This document shows positions 55,021-64,000 of a stretch of DNA of 64,000 nt, piece after piece. Numbering within the stretch: the first letter of the stretch is position 1; each line of letters starts with the position of its first letter. The stretch comes from Macrocystis pyrifera (taxonomy: Eukaryota; Sar; Phaeophyceae; Laminariales; Laminariaceae): positions 4,978,689 through 5,042,688 of the forward strand of contig JASSKH010000025.1 in NCBI GenBank assembly GCA_031763025.1, read 5' to 3'. A model generated the notes under the pieces. The model was not told the origin of the DNA. It saw nothing but the letters and a program-made list of their open reading frames with translations, and did no database searches. Position numbers and translations under genes: made by a program.

Positions 55021-56970
55021 CGCTGTGACGGATCGCCGGCCCAGCCAACGAACAATCGCCAATACGTGCGGGTATCCTACACCCAACGTAGCTGATGCCT
55101 TGGCCACTTCTCGCGTGCAGCAGAGCTGCAGCTAAAATCCACGAATATCCTGCTGTGCGTCAAGGATCGATCAAACGTAGCGAAAAAGGGCTTTTATGGA
55201 GAGAATTTGGCATTTTGTTACAGGGATTAATATAAAGCATCTGAAAGTTAAAGGTGTGAAGGTCCCGCTTCCAGACAGGCCCCATCTCACCATATTCAGT
55301 CAGGTTCAGTTCACACGGCATACTGCCGCTTCTGCTGCAAGCTGGTCTACTATTGTAATGGGCAGGCAATCTCGCCTGCCAGGCGACGATGCCCGGGACG
55401 TGTTCAGAGCCGGGCTGGCTACTGCGGTCGTTCGAGTGGAAACGTCGCACAAGATCTTCCAAATTATGGTGTGTCAACAAACAGCCCGAGGCAGTACTTG
55501 TACTTGAGTATGATATTGTACGTACCGATAACAGGTCCATGAGCCACGTTAACCATGCCACCCCCCCCCTGGTTTGTCTTTCCAGTTCGCATGCCGGCGT
55601 GGCGATGCTGTGTTATACTGCAGGATACACCCAGTGAGTCCATGTCAGTAGTGCACACAGCAGTGAGTATAAACAGCAGTACGGCACGAGAAGGTGCGAT
55701 CATACAAAACATCCACACAGGGCAGATCACGCGATCTTTTCACCCAGTCTGACCGGAATTTAAGGTAATTTTTAAGATTTTTTGTGTTTTGAACGCACCT
55801 TATATTCACGTTCAGAATGGTATCAGATCTGTACTTCGTAGTGCTGTAGATCTTGTGCTGTACAGCAGTAAAGCAGAACCTGTGCTTGCCGTTTTGATAC
55901 AGACAGTCCCTGATAGTTATTTCACGCAGCGGGTGCGGTCGAGGCCCCCACTGGCGGGGTCGGGAGGTGCGAGCAAGGTGAGGCACGTCCAGCGAACAGC
56001 GCACCGAAAGGTGGGCATCACCTCAAGTTTGGTTGTTTTCGGCTGAAAACATGTCACAACATCGTCTTTCAAATTGCTGAGTGGGCGTGAACCTCCATGG
56101 GTCATCCTACACATATTTACTCGTACACCGTGCGTACTCGCAGATTGCAGATTGCACGGTGTACCGGAGTAGAATGCAGGGTCTTATACAGTAGCGACGA
56201 TATATACGCTGAACTCGTATCTTGTATATGGACTCTACATGGACTATCTGTGTCCAGCGCGGAGTACGCCCAGCGCGGGCCTGCAGGAAACAGTTTGGGT
56301 AGTGACTCGGGGTATTGACTGCCGCAGTTTGTTTATATTTAATACCAGCGAATGTGAGTTTCTGATTTGCCCGGCGCCCTAAAATAGTAAAATAGGAACC
56401 CCCTTTCGAAAGGGCTGAAGCAACCGACCGACCGACCGACCGACCGACCGGGATATCAACGCACACAAGTTGGCCACAGCAATTACAGATATCTTGCCGC
56501 GCCGAGTTCCGCGCGATAGATATACACCTGGCACCATATTCACCTGGCACGGGTTGCTCTGAAGAAATCACATCGATCACGGGGATCCAAGATAAAGGGC
56601 CGACAGAAGGTGTTTTTTTTTAAGTTTTTGAACAAAGGTTACCGTCGTACAAGAAGTGAACGAGGGCTTTGGCTTGCACAGACTACGATCGCTCACCAGA
56701 CGAATCTTGAGTTTCTGCGGGCGGAAAAAACGTATGCTCCCCACCTAAGCAGCCCTACAGCAACCAACGGCAGAATACATTAAGTGGTCTCGAAGTGAGC
56801 GCAGGAAAAATATGAAAATATACCAAATACAACAGAATACGTGCAAGAATGTTGTCCTGGACTACCCCATGATGTTTGCGTTTATTTTTGTTGCGCGCAC
56901 GTATATTAGTACTGATGCAGTACCCACCCCCCCGGGGACCGCATAGCAAAAGGGTGTCTGTGCCTTTCAG
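55021..56970. other. Divergent intergenic region between the S74 gene and the rightmost gene
   Basis: It should hold promoters for both divergent genes, but I see no convincing TATA or initiator. A possible 48-base + exon lies at 55930-55977 (TTTCACGCAG acceptor, GCAAG/GTGAGG donor, compatible with phase 2). A CCGA tandem (about 56425-56450) is present. Confidence 0.35.
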
Positions 56971-57123
56971 CGGTGTGATATCGCATCCTGATCTCAGCCG
57001 TGCTCCAGATTCAGGACTAGGTGTGCCGAAATGGGTTGGTTCTTACATGCCAGGCAGCGGTTTTAGGGAAACACGCTCACCTCTCGACAGGATGCAGCAG
57101 CACATCACTGAAGCATGGTACAG
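56971..57123 (+). CDS. Rightmost gene, first supported exon
   Basis: Acceptor CTGTGCCTTTCAG, donor TACAG/GTAGAT, phase 2 in and out. It encodes VISHPDLSRAPDSGLGVPK, then WVGSYMPGSGFRETRSP and RMQQHITEAWY. Non-repetitive composition and clean splice sites support coding. Confidence 0.55.
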
Positions 57124-58636
57124 GTAGATAGGAATGGTGTAGGTAAAAAAGAAAGGGTCACATGGAGCATGCACCCTGATTTAAAAGGCTGCTGAACCTA
57201 AACGCTGGTTTTCAGAAAGGCGTCCGTTGTCCTCACGAGTTGGCCCAGAATGCATGGGATGTGTGTTATCTGCATCTGAGTGATTCTCACGGTGGTGGCA
57301 ATGGGGCCAAGCTCGAACAGATCTCCCCCCCCCCCCCCCCCCCCCGCGTGCGCGGGCCCAATCTTTCCCGGCAATAATGTTTCAATACTAGTATATTATA
57401 GGAAAAGTGTTGTAGTAGCATTTTTCTCTTCGTATTTCTCCCGCGAACTCGGCCGTCGCTGTTTGATGCTACTGTGGTAGTGTAGTCCTAACCGTCACGG
57501 GAGTAGTTTTTGCTTGTTTTTTTTACCATGATGAGATCAAACCTTCTTTGTAGCGCCTTGACTAAGGTTGTCAGCCCTTCTCCTCAAGTTGTCAGCCCTT
57601 CTCCTCGCGTGGCACCAACTTTGAAGGGCCTGCGCGGCTGTCGTTCTTCGCAGTAGGTCAATGATTAACTTACTGTTGCAGTACTGCGGTAGTGTGAGCA
57701 CCCTGCACGCCTACCTACGGCATGATCCATCCATGCCCCCTAATTCGCACCATTGGCAGAGGCGCGTCGTCCAACACATGGTAAAATGATTGGCCTATCA
57801 ATAGCATACCATACAACATGAATACCATGCGTGCCTACGTACCTACAGCATGTCAATCCACACCCCAAAATATTGTTCATTCTCAGGGACGCACGCCGCC
57901 TAACACCTCGGTGCGTCCTACAGTACAGTAACTTCATTATAATCACTCCCCATTTATCATATTTCCTGAATATGTCAGTCTTCCTTTCTTATCACTATTC
58001 ATACCGCCAGCATTCTTATCAGGTGTCCTGTACCGCATGTAGATTTTCTAGTCTGAAACGTTGTCGTTGCTCCCCGCGCACAGGCTCGAACTGGAGGAAG
58101 CGAGGGCGGCTTTGGAGACGGACCCTGACCCTCTCGGCGCAGACATCATCGCCTCGGCAACCCTCCCCACCCCGGCGACCCCTTCCCCGAAGAAGACGGG
58201 CGTCTTTGACCACCCATCGCCCCGACCTTCGACAAGAAGCAAGACAACGGCAACAAGCTCCGTCGTCGTAACTGCTGCCCCTCAACAAGGTTACCTGGGT
58301 GTCAGTGGCAGCAACAGCAGCCGCCGCCGCGTCGGCTCGGCACCCATCTTGACTGGAAACAGCGCATTGCGCTTTCCGAGGAGAGAACCGGAAACCACCT
58401 ATTTTCAAGCGAACGATCACTGGATATCAGATTCTCCACAAGATGGTCTCCGCCAAACAACAGCTTCCGATGCTTTGCGCCCGGAGCAAGGGTTCGCCCT
58501 CCGCCGCCGCCGCAGCAGCAGTAGCGAGGTTTCACCACGACGACCACCTCAAGGCGAAATCGGAGAGTCCGGTCCATCTCTTGACGGAGACGCCTGTGCT
58601 GACCGTAGCGAGGTGCGTAGAGGCAACGAACGCGTG

Positions 58637-58669
<33 letters not shown>

Positions 58670-61600
58670 ATGGACGCTGGGACAATCGAGCTTGACGTTG
58701 ACATTGGCGTCGACGAGGACGACGAGGACGACACTACTTCTCTTCTTCTCGAGCGGGAGCTTGTCCGGCGGAAGCGGCGACGGCGCGCGGTGAACGACAT
58801 CACCGCTACGGCGTTTTTTTTCTCGTCGGCATCGTGCTCGGTGGACCACACCACCGCGCTCCAACCATTGATACGGTAGGAAGTGCACCGAAACATATTT
58901 TAAGAGGCTCCTCCTCTAAATAGTGGAGGAGCTCTCTTATCTTCACCCCCAAAAAGCTGACAAGACTTGAAGATGAGAATGAGCAATGCCATGGCCTACG
59001 TAGATATCTACAACTGAAAAAATATTGTAAAAACGTGAGTGGCCCTTTTTTTGTATCGCGGTCCCATTTTGGAGACAAACTGCTTGTAATTTGAGTGGTT
59101 TGTCCACGAAAACGGGACTGCAGTCCTGAAAAGGCTAAGCACGAAAAGACATTCCAACGATGCTGGGTACCTCCCTTTAGAACCGCAGTCCCGCTTTAGG
59201 ATACAAACTACCTGGGAGTTGAGTGGTTTAACCCCGAAACGGGACTTCAGTCCTCAAAGAACTAACCGAGGAGCTACCCGTATTCGTTGGGACATGAGAC
59301 TGCAGTCCCGGTTTTGGGGACGAGTACTTAGAATTTGAGTGATTTGTCCCCCAATACGGGACTGCACTCTTGAAAGGGTCAAGAGGGGAACTACGATAGT
59401 GGGTGTAGTTCATCGGTTCAGGAGTGCCTTAAGGGTCAGAATTGTTTCGGCCTGAACGTGCTAACAATCGGATTGAGAATATAAGGTACATTTAGATGGC
59501 CACAATGTGTACAAAAGCGCCTTACATTTTCGACCCGGCCGATATATACCTCTATCAGAGCACGGGCCCCCGCCTTTGTTGCTGCTACCACAATGCGGGC
59601 AGCGCACAAGGCGCGTGGTATGTGCGTGGCGTTGTTGTCTATAGGATAGAGCTGAGGTGATATATACATACCGGTATATATACTCCTTTGTGTGGCGCAC
59701 GGCGTGGATGTAAGACAAGATGTGGATACAAGTACCAGATGTAGGGAGCTGCTTTGATCTCGGGGGAAAATTCGGTCGCCGCGATCTGTCTATCTCTCTC
59801 ATTAAGGAGGTTTTTTTATAAAAAAGAAATGAAAAACCACGCGTGGTTTTCGTGAACGAAGGTGATCGAGGCTAGACGATGGTTTAGCTATTTTATTGTG
59901 CACAATTAAGAGGGTTTCGCCTTTTGGGATATTCGATCAGCTGTGCGTTCTCTGCGGGCGTTGCATTCCGCAAATGAAATCATGTTGTTTCGTGAGTAGA
60001 AAATAAGCTCATTTAGTGCAGCTGTAACCCCTTTTTTATGAGAAAACTACTTGAAAATGAAGTAGGGCTGTTTTTAGCAGCAGCACATAAAAGGGGTCAA
60101 GTCGGTGCGAATCATGGCGCTGTCATCTACTCCCGTACGTACACACATGGCGAATTTGTATCTGGGAGTCGGTCGTCACGAACAACGCATTTAAGGGGCG
60201 AGGCTGCCGCCGTTTGCTGGCCGTACCCGTCTACAGTGCAGGACGTCTAACAAGAAATAGGAAAGCTAGGCCACGCTGAGTTTCATAGTTGAGAATGGGT
60301 ACGTTCTACACTACCTTCATGACAACGACTCCTATTTTTCTTTTTCTTCCTGTTAATCTCAGCCTGCCTTTCTGTTCGCTCGTTTTCTCTGTGGGTGTCG
60401 TGTACTGCACCACACGATGAGGTGGTTAAATGTATTCCCTGCTACGACAGCAGTAGCCTTCGTGGATGTTGCCGCTGTTGCAGTTGAGATGTTGTTGCCT
60501 ATCGCGTACGTACGTGGTCACTCGAAGATATAACATCCACGCAAAAGTAGGGGTGTGTAGTGTTTCCCGTTGCAGTACACCCCCCCCGGATGCTGTGCTC
60601 CCATCCGAAAGTATGCCAGAACAACCGGAGCCCCTTTGGAAGCATACTATCGAAGGATACGGGTAGCACCTGCAATATTATGAGGGTCCTCGCTTTTGAG
60701 GAGCCCCATACTATTGGCAAGTCGTAGGTGATTTCTCAAGAAAATAGGTAGGCTTATTCCGATGAGCACCGCCCCATGGCCTATTATACCAGAAATTAAA
60801 TCAATTAATTGATGCTGTCATCCATAAGCAAGAAAATCCGCCTCTAAAGCATTTCTTAGTAGGATGCAGCTCACCCTTCACGCGACTCGCCCAACGCCTC
60901 ACGGCGCTTCGCGCTTGGTGCAAGCAATATCTGCCTGGTCGGTGAAAACTCGACGTGCTCCGTCCCGGCATTGTAGGGATGCGAGGGTCTATGGTCATAC
61001 GACTACGGCCATGCATGATAATGAGTACACCCCCCCACACACATGGCCTAATATAGGTTGCCAACGAAAACTATTGTGTCACCGGCACAAATGGGATAAG
61101 GCATGCATGCCTTAGAGGCTAATTCCTCAGTGCTCTTGAGGAGCTCCGTCAGTCAGATATATTGCCATACCGCTACGGTTCCCCTATCCTCGCCCGTGCT
61201 TTAAGGGGATGCTATGGAATAATGCTCATGAATATGCTCCGCGCGCCCTCTTCCATGGTATATACTAATTAACACCAAATCATAGCCTTACGATTTACCC
61301 TCCCCCACCCCGCACCCTCAACACTTTGTCTACAGCCATGCTTCGTTGGAGAACCCGAGCGACTGGGCGGGTCGGCCGGAGCCCACAGATTCTCGGGAGC
61401 CAGCACCGGTTAACACTTGCAACTCTGCGCCCGCTCTGGAGGAAGATGCACCTAGCGAGGAGGACGCCGCTGCATTGGTTGCGCGACTGCACCAGACGTA
61501 CGGCAACGGTCTCTCCGGGGTGGACAGCATCTTTGCAGTCCACGAACAGACGCCGCAACTCAGTGAGATTCCGCACTGGGTAGACGATCGAGCGACTGCC

Positions 61601-64000
61601 CAGGCCAACCTTAGCGACTACCGGTATGACAACAAAGCCGACACCGCGGGGGATAGTCGAACAAGAGGCTGCCTGGGCGTGGGGCCTGGTGCAGGCTGTG
61701 GGTACAAGGCTGCGCGGCACTGTGTTGGTGGCACCACAACTTGTGGTGGTACTGATGGCACACCCTGTGACAGAGGGAGCCACCTCGGGACGGGGCATTT
61801 TGGTGGGAAACAAACGGACGGAACAGCAGTCGCTACTGGGGCTACCAGCGCGGGGGGGTGTTGGAATTATCATCGCCCCACGGGTACGAAGTGGGTCAAA
61901 CGCGGTAGTGGTTCCTTTAGTGTAGCACATGTGTACGGTGACCAAACTCCTTCTCCTTTGCCGTCGCCTCCAGCTCCGCAAATGTCTACCAAACGGCGGG
62001 GCACGCCAAGGCAATGGCAGCCGCCGCTTGAAGCCGACCACCACGCCGCGACCAACCCGTTTCTTCCGCAAGAGCACCACCATCACGCCGATGACCTACC
62101 TCCTCAGTGCCAGTCACGCCCAAACTGGAAGCAGCAAAATGGGGACGATGCGAAATGTGTGTTGCCAGACCGCGGCGCCGACGCGGTATTTATTTCCTCA
62201 GCTGTATGCCTCGACGGGATGGAGCCAGTGAAACATAAAGTTGAAGAAGTTGCGCAACCAATGCCGGAAATGACGGTGGGCCGTCAACCATTGCATCAGG
62301 GAAGCATCCCGCCCTCGCTGGAAGACGACGTATCGCCCGAGAAACAATGTGAAGGACCCGTCGAGACGATGCCACGGCGGCGCCTCCAAGACGAGGATGG
62401 CACGGGCCAGGTTCTGCAATCACCGACGAACTGCTCGCGGCAGCATAACAGCCGACAACGTCAAACAAATCTGCTATCTGCAAACGCCTGTGCCAGGGCG
62501 GACGCTGGCGCTCTTTCTCCGGTTCCAATGGAGCATACGGGTACGAGCAGTACCGAGCAGGATGATGAGGAGAAACAGGCGGAAAACCCCCGCCGCAGAG
62601 CTCAAGCGTGCGTTGGAGAGTCCGGTAGCGTACATCAGCAGGGCAGAAATGCTGCAACTTTGCCGCGGGTAGTGCAGGAGTGGGCATGGCTAGGCTCGAT
62701 CGTCGGGTCAGAGCCGGGGGAGCCGACGGACTCTGGGTCGAAGATTTCCTTCCGGCTTACCACCGATGAAGGATTGCTCCTCCTCGAGGAGGAGGCGGCT
62801 ACAACCGATGTCGACGAAGACAGGAAACCAGCTGGGGCAGCTCCAGCTGTATCCGTAGCACTGGCGCCACACGAGTGCTGCAAATCTGTGCAAAACGGAC
62901 GACACGCACCGACCGAGCGCACAGAAGAAGAATGCGAAGTTGGTGCCCGTTTTCGCTGTGCTGGTGCTACCGCCGGCGGCTTGACTGTAAAAAATATTCC
63001 CACCCAGCAAGCGAAAGGAAATGGTGATTCCGGGCTCATCATGCAGATACCAACGAGAGTCTCGGGTGCACCAGACGAAATTCAACAAGTCTTGCAGCTG
63101 GGAGAGATGGTGTCGTGTGACCGTGCTCAGTACCGGCAGTGTCAGGCTGCCGACACCGAAGGGGAAGCCCCGGACATTGAAGTGCAGGATCTTGCGGCTG
63201 GAACGTCACCTAGGAGGATCGTACCTGCAGTTGTTGCCACCGCGCTGTGGAGCGGTCCAACAGATGCTGCCGCTGTAGGGGGGGCGTGCGTGACAAGGTC
63301 AGGGACAGTAGAAGGCGGAGGAGGAGAGGAAAAAGGGGGTGAAGCAGGTATTGGTATCGCTGGGGGCTGCCATAAAATGACTTCCCAGCATCAACAACGA
63401 CGGGAACATGATGTGGAGGAGGTCGTCTTTCTGATGCGTCAGACGAACGAGGGCGGAGATTGCACCGAAGGAGATGACAGCGAATCGCAACGACAACAAC
63501 AACAGGATTCTGCCAAGACATGGGCGATAGATGTGATTCGACGATGGTTGTTGAGATCAGTTCGACGCCGCCAAGGTAGAACAGGGTGCGTCATGAGAGC
63601 GAGGCTGACGAGCGACGACGTTGCAACACCTGCGAATGGGGAGTTCGATGCTGCTCGAGACGGTGTTTCCAGCGCAGTAGTAGCTCTGCCCAGCATGCAC
63701 CGCCAAAGCACCGCCCCCCCTGCTCGGGCTACTGGTGAGCTGGAACGCAATAAGTATACGCTTTTTACTGGTGTACCGCGGTCAGCTGTCTCTTATCAAG
63801 CGAATTGTGGCGCGAACAGGGCTTCGCCAGCGCCTGGAGCGGAGCAACCATCGAAGGGGGCTGCTCCCGCCTGCCGTGGTAGTACCTCTAGTGGACACCC
63901 TGAAGCCACATCCGTGGCTACTACAAGTAGCGCGAGCAGGAGCGGTCGTGCTCGCTTTGGCCGCTGGCCGCCACAAGAAGGCCCGCCCGCATCAAGAGGA
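56971..64000 (+). CDS. Unrecognised, largely disordered protein gene, incomplete at both ends
   Basis: Three exons, 56971-57123, 58084-58875 and 61336-64000, are all joined by phase-2 introns, and each in-frame stop falls exactly in a donor (CAG/GTAGAT, ACG/GTAGGA). The protein starts with GVISHPDLSRAP...WVGSYMPGSGFRETR...RMQQHITEAWY and a helix LELEEARAALETD. It continues with Pro/Ser/Thr-rich, Arg-rich (RRRRSSSS) and acidic (Asp run) stretches, then about 888 codons of Gly/Cys/Ser/Gln/Glu-rich sequence to the window edge. I recognise no catalytic domain. Composition suggests a scaffold or regulatory protein with extended disorder; that is inference only. The true start and end are outside what I can place. 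Confidence 0.6.
58084..58875 (+). CDS. Rightmost gene, middle exon with Asp-run
   Basis: Acceptor TCCCCGCGCACAG, donor GATACG/GTAGGA, phase 2 in and out, 792 bases. It encodes LELEEARAALETDPDPLGAD, a Pro/Thr/Ser stretch, SRRRVGSAPILTGNSALRFP, an Arg/Ser run, a GAC-repeat Asp run (about 58639-58668), DVDIGVDEDDEDD and a basic RRKRRRR cluster. The last could be a nuclear localisation signal. Confidence 0.65.
59056..59142. mobile_element. Foldback family B, copy 5
   Basis: CGCGGTCCCATTTTGGAGAC to AACGGGACTGCAGTCCTGAA. Confidence 0.75.
59175..59266. mobile_element. Foldback family B, copy 6
   Basis: TTTAGAACCGCAGTCCCGC to AACGGGACTTCAGTCCTCAA. Confidence 0.75.
59298..59380. mobile_element. Foldback family B, copy 7
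   Basis: GAGACTGCAGTCCCGGTTTT to TACGGGACTGCACTCTTGAA. Copies 5-7 lie head to tail within 330 bases. Confidence 0.75.
60858..61045 (+). repeat. Dispersed repeat family C, copy 5
   Basis: AGTAGGATGCAGCTCACCCT, GGCGCTTCGCGCTTGGTGCA, CCGTCCCGGCATTGTAGGGA, CATACGACTACGGCCATGCA, and a C-rich/ACACAC tail. Confidence 0.8.
61336..64000 (+). CDS. Rightmost gene, long exon open to the window edge
   Basis: Acceptor CACTTTGTCTACAG with a long C-rich tract upstream; the first in-frame stop upstream is at 61283. The frame is then open for 888 codons to base 64000. Content: HASLENPSDWAGRPEPT, AALVARLHQTYGNGLSGVD, a Gly/Cys-rich part (CVGGTTTCGG...), His-rich HEHHHH-like region, Gln- and Glu-rich segments, and WAIDVIRRWLLRSVRRRQ near 63510-63570, an amphipathic basic helix. 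Low-complexity bias is mild, so this is unlikely to be chance openness. Confidence 0.7.

Larger units (their letters stand above)
58876..61335 (+). other. Intron of the rightmost gene with three foldback elements and a dispersed repeat
   Basis: 2.46 kb, phase 2. It contains three foldback copies (about 59050-59380), one copy of the roughly 180-bp dispersed repeat (60858-61045) and no exon that I can support. Confidence 0.5.

Noticed and set aside
58302..58896. - strand open frames rich in Arg, Val and Ser
   Set aside because: Complement of the Asp and Arg runs in the + strand exon 58084-58875, which has matching splice sites.
61295..62086. 263-codon - strand open frame
   Set aside because: It lies opposite the long + strand exon, whose frame remains open across the whole region and has a good acceptor. 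The minus frame is much shorter and has no motif.

Overview
The window is nuclear DNA from an intron-rich eukaryote, most likely a stramenopile and perhaps a brown alga. Evidence: multi-exon genes with kilobase-scale GT-AG (and occasional GC-AG) introns, balanced GC, very heavy micro- and minisatellite load, short foldback transposons, interstitial TTAGGG repeats, and an EGF / GDDP-motif / S74-chaperone protein architecture that I associate with stramenopile genomes. Taxonomy is inference. No bacterial operons, rRNA, CRISPR or confident tRNA genes are visible.

Layout. (1) 198 to about 9240, + strand: a Kelch beta-propeller gene, incomplete at its 5' side, with short exons separated by repeat-filled introns. 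(2) About 9.2-18.7 kb: mostly intergenic satellite DNA, with an 8-bp CAGTCACT array, telomere-like repeats and a 1.3-kb GGATCC-rich minisatellite. (3) 18695-55020, - strand: one 36-kb gene that I reconstruct as 21 exons with matching intron phases. It totals 1838 codons including the stop, provided one surplus base is discounted in each of two exons. It encodes a signal peptide, EGF-like modules, a long run of Gly-rich beta repeats resembling phage tail fibres, and a C-terminal peptidase S74 intramolecular chaperone with the Ser/Lys cleavage dyad and a terminal coiled coil. (4) 56971 to beyond 64000, + strand: a divergent gene with three phase-2-linked exons; the last is open for 888 codons up to the window edge and looks largely disordered.

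Mobile and repeat content is dense. There are 16 copies of a roughly 110-bp MITE with perfect-looking terminal inverted repeats, 7 copies of a second foldback family (CAGTCCCGTTTTGGGG...), 5 copies of a roughly 180-bp dispersed repeat, and many tandem arrays. A degenerate Kelch fragment lies on the + strand inside an intron of the S74 gene.

The most interesting object is the self-cleaving, secreted, tail-fibre-like protein. It combines eukaryotic EGF modules with a maturation domain best known from phage tailspikes and from MYRF. The gene model rests on splice signals and phase arithmetic; transcripts were not available.
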